Shown: positions 25,913 through 35,040, counted from the first letter of the stretch. The stretch: DNA of 64,000 nt from Streptomyces sp. NBC_01571 (GCF_026339875.1 NZ_JAPEPZ010000005.1:1-64000); one strand, 5' to 3'. A program made the numbers and translations. The notes: generated by a model from the letters alone, not told the origin.

Positions 25913-27120
25913 CAGGCGGCGTCCCGTACGGCCAGGTCCCGGGAGACGTCGGCGAAGGCGGCGGCGTACGCGTCGATCGTCTGCGGACTGTCGTGAGGGG
26001 TGACGGTCACACTGATCCGGCCCGAGTCGAAGGCGGCCGCTCCGGGAAACGGACCGCAGAGCCGGGGACACCAGGTCCCGGCGGCGGCCCGCATCGGGAC
26101 CGGGTCGGTGAACATGGGCATGTCCTGAAGCGAGCCGATCGACGGGTAGTGCGCCGGGACACCGGCCGCCTGCAACCTGCGCAGATACCCGTCCGTATCC
26201 GCCCCGCGCTTCAGCTGCAGGGTCTGGATCTGGGGCCGGTAGCTGAACCATCCGCCCATGCCCGCGCCCGGGCGCACCACCGGCGGCCGGACACCCGGCA
26301 CCGACTCCAGGAGGCGGCTGAACCTCTCCAACAGCGCAGTGCGGGCCGCGACCCGTTCCACCAGCCGCTCAGCGTTGGCCAGCGCGACGACGGCGGCCAG
26401 CGGGTGCATGCGCATCTTCAGGCCAAGCCCGGTCTCGCCGAACACCCGCAGCGCCTCGTCCTCCAAGGCCAGGGCGCGGCCGCGGTAGTGCCCGGCCAGC
26501 ACAGCCCGTTCGTACAGTGACCGCAGCCGGGTGCCGAGGATGCCGCCCTCACCGGCGACCAGGGTCTTGCGCGCCTGGAGACTGCCGACGGCGATATCCC
26601 CGAACATGCCGACCGGCCGCCCCTGCCACGTGGACAGAACTGCGTGGCTGAAGTCCTCGATCAGGCGCAGATCCCGTGCACGGCAGATCTCGGCGATCTT
26701 GTCCATCTCGGCGGGGTGCCCCAGGTAGTGGGTGACGGTCACACACCGGGTCATCGGTCCGATAGCCGCCTCCAGCGCGGCGGGCGACATGGTCCCGGTG
26801 TCCGGCTCGACGTCGACCAGCACCGCGTTCAGCCGGCAGTGCGCGGCCGGAGTCAGCGACGCATGGAAGGTGTTGACGGCGCCGATCACCTCCGAGCCGG
26901 GCGGCAGGTCCAGGGCCAAATAGGCCGCGTGCAGAGCTGCCGTGCCCGACGCGAACGTGAGCGTGTTCGACAAGCCCAGAACATCGCTGAGCTGTGCTTC
27001 CAGGCGTCCGATCACCCCGGAGCCGTCGGCGATCGACAGCTGGCCGCCGCCGCGCACGTACTGCGCCAGGGCCTCCGCGACGTGGTCAAGTTCCAAATCC
27101 GCAGGAGCGGTCTGCGACAT
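25912..27120 (-). CDS. DegT/DnrJ/EryC1/StrS-family aminotransferase
   Basis: Protein of 402 residues, the normal length of the family that aminates keto-sugars and related compounds using PLP. Seen are the glycine-rich start TFASGTAALHAAYLALDL, Asp156 in LIEDFSHAVLSTW (pyridine-nitrogen ligand) and Lys185 in GSLQARKTLVAGEGG (Schiff base). The ATG at 27120 has GGAG seven bases upstream and is the first gene of the seven-gene operon. Such enzymes are typical of aminosugar or aminocyclitol units in secondary metabolites and surface sugars. Confidence 0.88.
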   Translation of the reverse strand: MSQTAPADLELDHVAEALAQYVRGGGQLSIADGSGVIGRLEAQLSDVLGLSNTLTFASGTAALHAAYLALDLPPGSEVIGAVNTFHASLTPAAHCRLNAVLVDVEPDTGTMSPAALEAAIGPMTRCVTVTHYLGHPAEMDKIAEICRARDLRLIEDFSHAVLSTWQGRPVGMFGDIAVGSLQARKTLVAGEGGILGTRLRSLYERAVLAGHYRGRALALEDEALRVFGETGLGLKMRMHPLAAVVALANAERLVERVAARTALLERFSRLLESVPGVRPPVVRPGAGMGGWFSYRPQIQTLQLKRGADTDGYLRRLQAAGVPAHYPSIGSLQDMPMFTDPVPMRAAAGTWCPRLCGPFPGAAAFDSGRISVTVTPHDSPQTIDAYAAAFADVSRDLAVRDAA

Positions 27121-27335
27121 GCCGTTCTCCAGGTCCTGCGCACACCGGTCGGTGCCCGGTGCACGCCCTAGGCGGGAATCCCGGACGGCGGCCCCTGCGG
27201 GGCGGCCGTCCGCGCCGCGGGCACGGTCTGCGCCGGCGGGGTGCACCAGCAGACAGCGACGCCGCAGGCTGCGGCAGAGGGGACGGGTGAGAACGGTGAG
27301 AACGTCAGGGTGAGACTGAGAAAAGCCGAGAATTC
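27121..27335. promoter_or_regulatory. Divergent control region with a hairpin
   Basis: This 215-base spacer separates the operon start from the divergent regulator gene and must hold both promoters. Bases 27183-27195 and 27199-27211 form a 13-bp stem with one mismatch and a three-base loop, so the operon transcript may begin with a strong hairpin. No clear -10/-35 pair can be assigned by eye. Confidence 0.45.
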
Positions 27336-28811
27336 GTGCCCAACCCGCGCAGACTGACCTACCGTTTGCTTGTGATATCTCTCCGCAGCGCAGCGCTGGA
27401 CCGGTTACCGGCGCCCGGCGGACGCATACAGAACCAGCACCTCGCCGACGCCTTGGAGTGCACCGGCTGGTCACCGCGCGAACTTGTGCGCACCCTCAAC
27501 CCGCGCCTGGACGCCATCGGCGAACCCGCCCTGCACCTCACTGCCGGCCGCAGCTGGCTGAACGGCGCTCAGCCACGTTCCGAGACCGTCCGCCGCCTCG
27601 TCGCCACCGTGATCACCGAGGCCACCGGCGATACCTACACCACAGCCGACCTGTGGGGACACGAACAACGCCCCAGCCACCGGGAGAAGACGGCCACCGA
27701 CGACCTCCTCGGCCGACGCTCCCTGACCGAGATCCTGGCCACCGCCACCGCATGGACCGCCACCGAACCGCGGGAACAAGCCGTCCTCCACCCGGCCACC
27801 GACACCACCCTGTTCAGCGCCGTCTGGGATGCCACCCGCCAAGCACCGCTCCACACCTTCCCGGGATCAGGCCCCGACGAGGTCATCCCCCCGTTCATGG
27901 ACGCCCTCGAAGGCCACCTGCGCCAGCTACGCCGCCTCGACGACACCGCCGGCGGCGGCGCCCTGCCCCAGCGCTACGTACGCAGCGAGCTCGCGGGCGT
28001 CCTGGAACTCGTACGCAACAGCCGCTACAGCACCGACATCGGCACCCGTCTGCTGATCACAGCCAGCGGAATGGCCCAACTCGCAGGCTGGATGGCCTTC
28101 GACGCCGACCTCAACGCCGCCGCCCAGCGCTACCAGCTCCTCGCCATCCGTCTCGCCCGCTCCGCCGGCGACACCCACGCCGTCGCCAACGTCCTGGGCA
28201 TGCTCTCCTACCAGCACGCCGCCTGCGCCAAGCCCGCGGCCGCCCTGCGCTTCGCCGAAGCCGCCGTCGACCACACCGCGCGCAGCCTGCCCATCGTCCG
28301 CGCCCGGGCATGGGGACGGCTGGCCACCGCGTACGCCGTAGCCGGCGACACAGACGCCTTCCGCAACGCCACCGAACGCTGCCACCTGCTGCTGCAGCAC
28401 CGCCGCGACGACGACCCCCCAGCCCTGTACTACTTCACCCCCGAACAGGTCGCCGCCGAGACCGGCCACGCCCTCGTCGAACTCGCCGCAGCCAACCCCG
28501 GCCACGCACGACGACTCCTCGCCGAAGCCACCGAACACCTGTCCCCACTCGCCGACAACGGTCCGACCAGCGGCTTCCAGCGCTCCGCTCTCCTGCACGG
28601 CATCCACCTCGCGCGCGCCCACCTCCTCGCGCACGACACCGAAACCACCCTGCACACGCTGCTGCGACTGGCCGACCACGTGCCGCACGTTCAGTCGATC
28701 CGCTGCCGCAGCCTCCTGCGCCGCATCCGCCGCCAGGCAGGCACCCACATCCACTCCCCGGACGGCGCTGATGCGCTCGCTATGGTCGACCGGGCACTAT
28801 CGGTGTCATGA
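27336..28811 (+). CDS. Probable transcriptional regulator with TPR-like C-terminus
   Basis: Protein of about 491 residues starting at GTG. The N-terminal 100 residues resemble an XRE-like DNA-binding region (QNQHLADALECTGWSPRELV, then SRSWLNGAQPRSETVRRLVA-like stretch). The rest is a helical TPR-type repeat region, a layout common among Streptomyces pathway regulators. It is divergent from the operon and overlaps the following GNAT gene by ATGA. A later in-frame start near 27371 is possible. Control of the adjacent cluster is inferred from position. Confidence 0.65.
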   Translation: MPNPRRLTYRLLVISLRSAALDRLPAPGGRIQNQHLADALECTGWSPRELVRTLNPRLDAIGEPALHLTAGRSWLNGAQPRSETVRRLVATVITEATGDTYTTADLWGHEQRPSHREKTATDDLLGRRSLTEILATATAWTATEPREQAVLHPATDTTLFSAVWDATRQAPLHTFPGSGPDEVIPPFMDALEGHLRQLRRLDDTAGGGALPQRYVRSELAGVLELVRNSRYSTDIGTRLLITASGMAQLAGWMAFDADLNAAAQRYQLLAIRLARSAGDTHAVANVLGMLSYQHAACAKPAAALRFAEAAVDHTARSLPIVRARAWGRLATAYAVAGDTDAFRNATERCHLLLQHRRDDDPPALYYFTPEQVAAETGHALVELAAANPGHARRLLAEATEHLSPLADNGPTSGFQRSALLHGIHLARAHLLAHDTETTLHTLLRLADHVPHVQSIRCRSLLRRIRRQAGTHIHSPDGADALAMVDRALSVS

Positions 28812-29305
28812 CCACCTTCAGCGTTGCCCAGCCCAGCGAATCCGCCCGGCTGCTGAGGGAGGTGCCCTACGACCATCCCGACGCACGCCGCCTCACCCAG
28901 GCCCTGTACCGGGAACAGGTCGCCACCTACGGGTTCGCCGACGACCCCGCCGACACCCCCGCCGCGCACTTCGACCCACCGCACGGGCTGTTCCTCATCG
29001 CTGACCGGGACGGTGTGGCCGTGGGCTGCGGCGGCATCCGCCTCCTCGACGCGAACACCGCAGAGATCAAACGGATGTACGTGACGGCTACCGCGCGCGG
29101 CCAAGGCCTGGGCAGGCACATTCTTCGGAGCCTGGAGGACCAAGCAGCCTCCCGGGGTGCCATGCAGATCGTCCTGGAGACCGGTGTCAGCAATCACGGT
29201 GCCCTGGCGCTCTACCAGAGCAGTGGATACGGGCCTCGCCCCTCATACGTATCTGGTCGAGACCCCTTCGTGAACCGCGCTCTGACGAAGCAACTCGGAG
29301 AGTGA
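28808..29305 (+). CDS. GNAT-family N-acetyltransferase
   Basis: Protein of 165 residues with the acetyl-CoA binding motif A: IKRMYVTATARGQGLGRHIL (R/Q-x-x-G-x-G/A), and motif B near NHGALALYQSSGY. Its ATG overlaps the regulator stop. Substrate cannot be read from sequence; it might acetylate a product or intermediate of the neighbouring cluster, or a protein. Confidence 0.88.
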   Translation: MTTFSVAQPSESARLLREVPYDHPDARRLTQALYREQVATYGFADDPADTPAAHFDPPHGLFLIADRDGVAVGCGGIRLLDANTAEIKRMYVTATARGQGLGRHILRSLEDQAASRGAMQIVLETGVSNHGALALYQSSGYGPRPSYVSGRDPFVNRALTKQLGE

Positions 29306-29358
29306 CCTTCGCTGCCAACGAGCTCGCGAGCCGCACGCACCCCGACAGCGGCCCCCGG

Positions 29359-29545
29359 CTAGGGCGCCGGTTCGTACTCCACCGGCTGTTGCCCGCACCC
29401 TTCGGCCAAGCCGGTCAGAGCGGCGCGTTCCCGGTCGTCGACCAAGTGCCAGCGGAGCTTCGTTGCCACCCAGTCCGCGGTGTAGGTGCAGCGGGCGTCC
29501 GCAAGGGGTGGCAACCAGTCGGCTGGGTCCTGGTCGGCTTTAGTG
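29359..29545 (-). pseudogene. C-terminal fragment of a secreted HNH-type nuclease
   Basis: On the minus strand a stretch reads ADARCTYTADWVATKLRWHL and ends EYEPAP at a stop (29359). This matches the C-terminus of the actinobacterial HNH/DUF1524 (GmrSD-type) secreted nucleases, where a Cys-containing YTADW segment follows the active site. There is no start or upstream domain here. The matching N-terminal portion is found 3.5 kb away at 33067-33282 on the same strand. Confidence 0.6.
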
Positions 29546-29742
29546 CCTGTCTGAGATCTCTGGAAAAGGGGATCCCGTCGGTTACTAGATCATGACCAAC
29601 CCAGAAACCTTCAGTAGTGTGAGGCACAGGCCGCACTTCTGTCCTATAGCGTCCCCATGCCGAGATCATCCGGCTCGATGCCGGTTGGCCGATGGAGTGA
29701 GACGGCCCGTGTGCCGGGCCACCTCACGAACTGGAGAACGCC

Positions 29743-30051
29743 TTGCCCAGATGGGCCATCCTGCAAGCTGCGGGCCAGTCGGAAGCCTTCACCTACGGCG
29801 TCTACCGTGAAGTCGAAGGAACCGAAGCTGAAGCTCTTGCCGTGATGCGGGGCCTCATCGACACCTTCGATGAGGCTAGAACCGAGAGAAAGCGGAAGCG
29901 GCAGACGCGACAAGTCTTCCGGCTCTCCGAGCGCACCTACTTCGTCCGCGTCCAGTATCCGTGGGCCTCCGACGAGAGTGCCCAGTTCACGCTCGCCGAA
30001 CTCATAGCGGACACCAGTTCCGACGATCTCCCGGATATTGTTGGAGGCTAG
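29743..30051 (+). CDS. Hypothetical protein, 102 residues
   Basis: Starts at TTG with GGAG upstream (spacing 7). Sequence is charged and soluble (GVYREVEGTEAEALAVMRGL, then FRLSERTYFVRVQYPWASDE), apparently one alpha/beta domain. Composition and reading-frame bias look coding. Not a family I recognise. Flanked by an HNH fragment and a transposase gene. Confidence 0.55.
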   Translation: MPRWAILQAAGQSEAFTYGVYREVEGTEAEALAVMRGLIDTFDEARTERKRKRQTRQVFRLSERTYFVRVQYPWASDESAQFTLAELIADTSSDDLPDIVGG

Positions 30052-30133
30052 ACCTCCTACCAGTCTGCCTCCTTAGCGTCTGGCTGAGATCCCGGCTCGT
30101 TGATGGTCCGTGGGCGCGTGCGGGCATGCCTTT

Positions 30134-30168
30134 GCGCTGTGGAGCCGCCTTCGGCGGCTCCACAGCGC
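30134..30168. terminator. 16-bp stem-loop terminator
   Basis: GCGCTGTGGAGCCGCC (30134-30149) is the exact complement of 30153-30168; the apex is a C-UUCG-G type tetraloop. It lies between the end of the 102-residue gene and the stop of the converging transposase gene and could stop both. Confidence 0.75.
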
Positions 30169-30180
30169 CGGGGATGAAGC

Positions 30181-31077
30181 TCAGGGTGAGGACTGCCAAG
30201 GGGGCCCAAGGTGGGGCGAGGGTCGGCCGGTCAAGCTTCTCGACCAGCTGGCGTGAGGGCCTTTGCGCGTGAGCCGGCGGGTCATCAGAGTGATGAGTGC
30301 CCAGGTCAGGTGGGCTTCTGAGTGCTGCGGAAGACGTTCGTAGTCGCGGACGTTGCGGCGGGCTTTCATGATCCAGCCCAGGGTCCGTTCGACTTTCCAG
30401 CGCCTGGGCAGGACGACGAAGCCTTTCGCGCCGCGGGGGCGGGAGACCGTTTTGAGGGTCATGTTGAGGAAGCTGCCCGACCAGTTGATGAGCTGGCCGC
30501 CGTAGGCGGAGTCGGCCCAGACCTGCGTGATCTGCGGTTGCATGACCCGTAGCCGCCAGAGGAGTTCGCGGGCCGCGTCACGGTCGGTGGTGTCGGCAGG
30601 CGTCACCGTGATCATCACCGGAAGCCCGAGGGTGTCGACGGCGATGTGTCTCTTGCGGCCGTTGATCTTCTTCCCGGCGTCGAACCCGCGGGTGGCCTTG
30701 GAGACTGTCTCGGCGCCTTTGACCGACTGCGAGTCGAGGATCAGCGTCACCGGCCAGGGGCATCGCCCCTGGCCCGTGCGGATCTGTCGACGGAGTTGAT
30801 CACGGAGATAGCCGATGACGCCGCGGCGGTGCCAGGCGGCGAAGTGGTAGTAGACGGTCTGCCAGGGCGGATAATCCGCAGGCAAAGCCCGCCACTTGAC
30901 TCCGTTGTCGACGAGATAGCGGATCGCGTCGACGATGTCGCGCCGTGGCCACTTCTCCGGTCGGCCGCCCATCTTGGTCTGGCAGGCCGGCAGGGGAAGC
31001 AGCGGTTCGATCAGCGCCCACTCCGCGACCGTGGTGTCGGAGGGATAGCGGCGACGGCGGGTCGTTGAAGCTCGCAT
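30181..31077 (-). CDS. IS5-family transposase (second type)
   Basis: Protein of 298 residues, unlike the transposase at 8.6 kb. DDE residues are in LILDSQSVKGAE, QVWADSAYGGQLI and KVERTLGWIMKARRNV. N-terminal helical part (ALIEPLLPLPACQTKMGGRP) and the insertion domain are complete. It is followed by a strong stem-loop and preceded at 16 bases by the racP stop, so the element probably inserted beside racP. I could not define its inverted repeats, so element borders are left open. Confidence 0.88.
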   Translation of the reverse strand: MRASTTRRRRYPSDTTVAEWALIEPLLPLPACQTKMGGRPEKWPRRDIVDAIRYLVDNGVKWRALPADYPPWQTVYYHFAAWHRRGVIGYLRDQLRRQIRTGQGRCPWPVTLILDSQSVKGAETVSKATRGFDAGKKINGRKRHIAVDTLGLPVMITVTPADTTDRDAARELLWRLRVMQPQITQVWADSAYGGQLINWSGSFLNMTLKTVSRPRGAKGFVVLPRRWKVERTLGWIMKARRNVRDYERLPQHSEAHLTWALITLMTRRLTRKGPHASWSRSLTGRPSPHLGPPWQSSP

Positions 31078-31093
31078 GAGGAGAGGTCCGGGG

Positions 31094-31528
31094 TCATTTG
31101 GAGAGCTGGGCGAGGGTGGCGCGGACGCCGGTGAGCTGGGCGGATGCGAGCTGGGCCCACTCGTCGTCGGGGTGGCGCATGAGGTGCGGGTCGAGCGTCC
31201 CCGTGATCAACCGGGTGAGGCGGCCAAGGACGAGACGGAACTGCTTCTTCTCGTATTCGATCCAGTCGGCCGGTTCCTCGGAGAAGAGATAGCCGTCCTT
31301 GCGGCGCCAGATGATCGGGGTCAGGTGCTCCGAGGCCCCGACGTCCCGCAGATGACGGACTCCCCGGGCGACCTGCGACGGAGAGAGACGGGTGGCGGCG
31401 ACCAGCTGCTTGGTCTGGAGTCCTGATGGTCGGGCTTCCATGAGCGAGACGCGGACCAGGTCGCCGTAGTGCTCGGACAAGGGCCGGGCCTGACCGGCGC
31501 CTCGGGGAGGGCGGGACACTGCTGTCAC
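31094..31528 (-). CDS. racP: RacP-like protein
   Basis: Protein of about 144 residues. A winged-helix-like N-terminal half (LQTKQLVAATRLSPSQVARG) is followed by a basic and helical C-terminal half with RRKDGYLFSEEPADWIEYEK. This fits the RacP proteins often annotated on Streptomyces replicons, usually next to a DUF6192 gene. The GTG start overlaps the stop of the (broken) DUF6192 gene as GTGA. Name and family are from recall; its molecular role is not established to my knowledge. Confidence 0.5.
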   Translation of the reverse strand: MTAVSRPPRGAGQARPLSEHYGDLVRVSLMEARPSGLQTKQLVAATRLSPSQVARGVRHLRDVGASEHLTPIIWRRKDGYLFSEEPADWIEYEKKQFRLVLGRLTRLITGTLDPHLMRHPDDEWAQLASAQLTGVRATLAQLSK

Positions 31529-31882
31529 TCGCCCTTGAGGAGCTGGGCGAGCTGCTCGTCCAGGGGAACGTGCCCGTCTCCAGCGCGGCCTCCAGCCAGT
31601 CGGCAGCTCCCCGGACCTTGGCGATCGAACGACGGACGGTCTCACGTTCGTCGTCGCTGAACTCCTGGTCCCGCAGCCGCGGAACGAGTCGTCCCAGTCG
31701 ACCGTGAACAGGTCGTCCGCCCCCTTGGCCACTGACCCTCCCACCGGTCGCATCGGTTCGATGAGCAGAGCCTTGTCACCCAGTGCGAACTGGGCCTTCG
31801 TGACCTGAGCGATCAGCTCGCGCGCTTCCGCGACGAGCTCTTCGTAACGCGTCCGTGAGACGTTCCCGACCCGATCCGACAT
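31525..31882 (-). pseudogene. Degraded DUF6192-family gene
   Basis: Starts MSDRVGNVSRTRYEELVAEA, the conserved N-terminus of DUF6192 proteins, and reaches the family's end (DEQLAQLLKGE) at a stop overlapping racP. The coding sense moves through three frames: DDLFTVDWDD, then LRDQEFSDDERETVRRSIAK, then VPLDEQLAQLLKGE. The central part of the normal protein is missing as well. So there is one internal deletion plus two frameshifts. Confidence 0.6.
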
Positions 31883-32116
31883 GACGTCACCGCCCTCGTG
31901 CCCCCGGGCCGGGCCGAACACCGGCGGTGTTCGACCTCGCCCTACGAAAGGCCATACGCGCGGTGCCTTGAGAATCCGATCCATCGTGGACGTGGTGGCC
32001 CTGTCAAGGGGCCCACCTGGGCTTCATCAACGAAAGCTGGTTCTGGCTCAGCTTCTGCTTCTGTGGTGCGTGCACCTTGAGTGACCGTGCAATGCGGGAC
32101 CGCTGCGGGGCATGAG

Positions 32117-32902
32117 TCAGAATGGCGGGTCTTCTGAGCAGCCGCCCGTCCAGCGTTCGGCGATCCGCCGGGCTCGGAGTTCACGGACTGCCACATCGTC
32201 TGCGTTTTCCAGGCCGCTGATGTCGTGGCCCCACGCCGTCAGCGCTTCCAGGACACGGTCGCGTTTGTAGCGGTCGGTGCTGGTGTTCAGCAGACGTCGG
32301 GCGTGGTCAACCAGTTCGGTTCGGTGTTGAGCGAGTACGGGATGCTCTGCCAGGGGGAGGGCAGCGACGAGAGCCGCCGCGCGTACGTCCGCGTCGTCGT
32401 GCTCGAGGAGCGGGTGAACGGCGGAGTAGAAGCTGGGACGCAGGTCTCGAAAAGCACGCATGTCCGGACACTCGTCGAGAAACGCGCTGCCCGAACTGCG
32501 CTCGCCGATGGCAACGCATTCGTCGTCTGCGTCGTAGGCAGTGCTGCTGAGCCAATCCAGTAGCACCACGCGGGTGAGGTAGTGCGGTGTCTGATCGGCA
32601 TCCTGCTCGAAGCCGCCTGCAACAGTGGCCGGGTGGTTGAGGACCGTCGCGACGTACAGCGCTACAGGCACGGTGGCTTCGTAGATGGTGTTCTGGTGGG
32701 TCACTGCCCCCAGCGCATCCACGACGGCGGTGGCCCTGACACGCGGGTCCGCGTGAAGAAGTCGTACCAGGGCAGTCGGCAGGAGTTCACCCGTGCCTGA
32801 TGGGGTCTCGAGCGAAGCCCAGTCCGTGTTGTCCAGAATCTCTTGGTAGTGGGGTAGTTCGGCGCGCGCAGGTTCGTTGCTCTGGACACGATGGTTGGTC
32901 AC
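32117..32902 (-). CDS. HEAT-repeat-like hypothetical protein
   Basis: Protein of 261 residues made of paired helices (PLLEHDDADVRAAALVAALP; VVDALGAVTHQNTIYEATVP), the pattern of HEAT/ARM-like repeats used for protein binding. No catalytic motif is seen. Similar Streptomyces proteins are annotated only as HEAT-repeat or hypothetical proteins. It stands alone, between the DUF6192 remnant and an HNH fragment. Confidence 0.7.
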   Translation of the reverse strand: MTNHRVQSNEPARAELPHYQEILDNTDWASLETPSGTGELLPTALVRLLHADPRVRATAVVDALGAVTHQNTIYEATVPVALYVATVLNHPATVAGGFEQDADQTPHYLTRVVLLDWLSSTAYDADDECVAIGERSSGSAFLDECPDMRAFRDLRPSFYSAVHPLLEHDDADVRAAALVAALPLAEHPVLAQHRTELVDHARRLLNTSTDRYKRDRVLEALTAWGHDISGLENADDVAVRELRARRIAERWTGGCSEDPPF

Positions 32903-33066
32903 GGGCGGAGGCTATAGCGTCCTGGGCTCAGTCCTGAACTCAGAGGAATGATGCGAGCGACTCGCTTCCGCTCTCTGTGCCTCACGTGCCTCAAGACCAC
33001 CACCGCGCTAAGATCCATATGTACCAAAGGCATTGCGCTCCATCCCGATTTGAGTGTGCAGATAAC

Positions 33067-33282
33067 GCGGGTGTTGCACGAGTCGCGGTCGGCGTCGACC
33101 CAGTGCTTGAACGCGGTGCGCTGGTAGCCGTCGCGGGACTCGGCGGCAGCCGGCAGCAGGTCGACGGCGGAGGCCAGCGGCAGCAGTGCGACGTGCCGGG
33201 CCGAGTCCGCGGCGGCCGGGGTGGTGAGGGGCACGGTGAGGAGAGCGGCGGCGGTCAGGCCCCGCAACACGATCTTGAACAT
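33067..33282 (-). pseudogene. N-terminal fragment of a secreted HNH-type nuclease
   Basis: Begins MFKIVLRGLTAAALLTVPLT, a signal peptide, and continues ESRDGYQRTAFKHWVDADRD followed by CNTR, the conserved N-terminal half of secreted HNH/DUF1524 nucleases. After Arg (base 33067) similarity stops abruptly. The family's C-terminal part lies at 29359-29545 on the same strand in the right order, so one ancestral gene was probably split. Confidence 0.65.
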
Positions 33283-33744
33283 GCTGCGTTGATACGGGCA
33301 GCGCGGCGGGTCCCGCCCGCAAATCGCGCAAACGCCACCCGGGTGGAACGGAAGGCATACGAGCGCCAGGGCAGCCGTATGGCCTCCCGTGGGGAGCCGG
33401 GAGGTGCGGCGGGCCCCGCCGGTCGCAGCGACCAGCAGGGCCCGGCAAGGGGGCCTCACCCGGGGGATTAGCGCGGCGCCCGCATGCACACCATGCACCA
33501 CAAACCGGCCACACGGATAGACGTTGGCCGAAACCTGCCCACCCTCCGTGTCGCCAGCACCGATGCCGCGTCGGAGACGAGGTGGGACGGGACGTAGAAA
33601 CGCCTCCAGATGTGCACCCCCAGAGGTGTTCTCCCCATGCTCCGCACCATTCCAACGAGCGCGGCGGGACTTGGTTACGCCTGCGCTCGAACACTTCGAG
33701 GCACAGACCTATCGGCGTACCGCCGCCTCGGCGGCCATGGTGGC
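33283..33744. other. Gene-free stretch
   Basis: About 460 bases between the nuclease fragment and the next gene. Open frames exist but none has a plausible start, composition or family. It should contain the promoter of the broken nuclease gene. Nothing else is recognisable. Confidence 0.45.
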
Positions 33745-34155
33745 TTATGCCGCGAGCGCGTGGTCGCGGTGGTGCTTGAGCTGGCTGCGCGCGGTGGACC
33801 GTTCGGCCGGCTCGACCGTCTCCCAGAACGAATGGCAGACGATCAACGCGGCCAGTTCGGTTTCCCTTACCCGGAGTTGGCCGTGCGTCGCCTGGTCGTC
33901 AGAGTTCCAGCCAGGCGAATCAGGGCGCGACGCCGGCCGCCACGAGTTCTCGTGCGAGTCCCACGCGGGCAGCGGTTCGACAGACCAGGGCTGCCGCTTC
34001 AGCAGGCGCTGCAGGTCGCCGCGTACCTGATCAAGTTCGTCCTGGGCCGTACGAAGGTCCTCGGGAAAGTTGTATGTCTGTGCCACCCCGCCACGGTACT
34101 GCTGTTCGAACGACCGGGCGGCCCGCCGGGCCGCCTCCACGTGAGACGGCGCCAT
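33745..34155 (-). CDS. Hypothetical coiled-coil-like protein, 136 residues
   Basis: Starts MAPSHVEAARRAARSFEQQY with AAGGG upstream of the ATG. Helical and charged throughout (LRTAQDELDQVRGDLQRLLK), so a short coiled coil is likely. No catalytic residues stand out. It is divergent from the HU gene with a 133-base spacer that must carry both promoters. The open frame continues upstream through antisense of hup, which I reject. Confidence 0.6.
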   Translation of the reverse strand: MAPSHVEAARRAARSFEQQYRGGVAQTYNFPEDLRTAQDELDQVRGDLQRLLKRQPWSVEPLPAWDSHENSWRPASRPDSPGWNSDDQATHGQLRVRETELAALIVCHSFWETVEPAERSTARSQLKHHRDHALAA

Positions 34156-34288
34156 ATGTCCCTTATGGGCGATATTGGTACTGCTGCTTTGCCCCGCGGG
34201 TCGCGTTGTCAGTGGCCGATGGCAGCATGTCGGCTTGTCCCGCCTGCACGCCGCAGACCGGGCTGATCCAGGAATATGGAGCAAAGCA

Positions 34289-34570
34289 ATGAACCGGAGC
34301 GAACTGGTGGCTGCGCTGGCGGAGCGCGCCGAGGTGACCCGTAAGGACGCCGATGCGGTGCTGACCGCCCTCGCCGAGAGCGTCGGCGACGTCGTCGCCA
34401 AGGGCGACGAGAAGGTGACGATCCCGGGCTTCCTCAGCTTCGAGCGCACGCACCGCGCCGCGCGCACGGCGCGCAACCCGCAGACCGGCGAGCCGCTGGA
34501 GATCCCGGCCGGATACAGCGTCAAGGTGTCCGCGGGCTCCAAGCTCAAGGAAGCCGCCAAGGGCAAGTGA
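34289..34570 (+). CDS. hup: HU-family nucleoid DNA-binding protein
   Basis: Protein of 93 residues starting MNRSELVAALAERAEVTRKD, full-length for short HU (HupA type) without the Lys-rich tail of the other Streptomyces HU. The DNA-binding arm with the conserved RNPQTGEPLEIPAG motif is intact. GGAG precedes the ATG. HU dimers bend DNA; accessory replicons often carry their own copy. Confidence 0.95.
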   Translation: MNRSELVAALAERAEVTRKDADAVLTALAESVGDVVAKGDEKVTIPGFLSFERTHRAARTARNPQTGEPLEIPAGYSVKVSAGSKLKEAAKGK

Positions 34571-34770
34571 CCCCGGCTTCCGTTGCCCTGCTGGGCACCG
34601 GGAGCACGGATCGGCACAGGTATCAGGCTGGGACGCGGCACGCTACGCCGCACACAAAGCCGCGTACTTGAGCCGCCACGGGGTAGAACGGATGCCGGGC
34701 ACCGTCCGCTCGCGGACGGGCCTGCACCCAGACGGGCCGGGAATTCCGGCAGGATTTGAAGGACATCAGT

Positions 34771-34974
34771 ATGGCCAGCGGCACCGTGAAGTGGTTCAAC
34801 GCCGAGAAGGGCTTCGGCTTCATCGAGCAGAACGGCGGCGGACCGGACGTCTTCGCCCACTACTCCAACATCTCCGGCAACGGCTTTCGCGAACTCGTAG
34901 AGGGCGAGACGGTCACGTTCACCTTGGGCCAGGGCCAGAAGGGTCCCCAGGCCGAGAACATCGTCCGCGGCTGA
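34771..34974 (+). CDS. csp: CspA-family cold-shock protein
   Basis: Protein of 67 residues, the standard single-OB-fold size, with RNP1 KGFGFIEQ and RNP2 DVFAHYSNI, the aromatic surface that binds single-stranded nucleic acid. GAAGGA lies upstream of the ATG; the 200-base leader after hup may fold, as in other csp genes, but no specific element was identified. A terminator-like stem follows. Confidence 0.95.
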   Translation: MASGTVKWFNAEKGFGFIEQNGGGPDVFAHYSNISGNGFRELVEGETVTFTLGQGQKGPQAENIVRG

Positions 34975-35040
34975 CACGACCATCGCGGAGCGGATGTCCC
35001 AGGCCTTCGAGAGCCTCGGGTTGAATCCCACCGTGTGAAG

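Noticed and set aside
30060..31094. Inverted repeats for the second IS5-type element
   Set aside because: Short CCGGGG-like similarities near both sides are no better than chance at this base composition.
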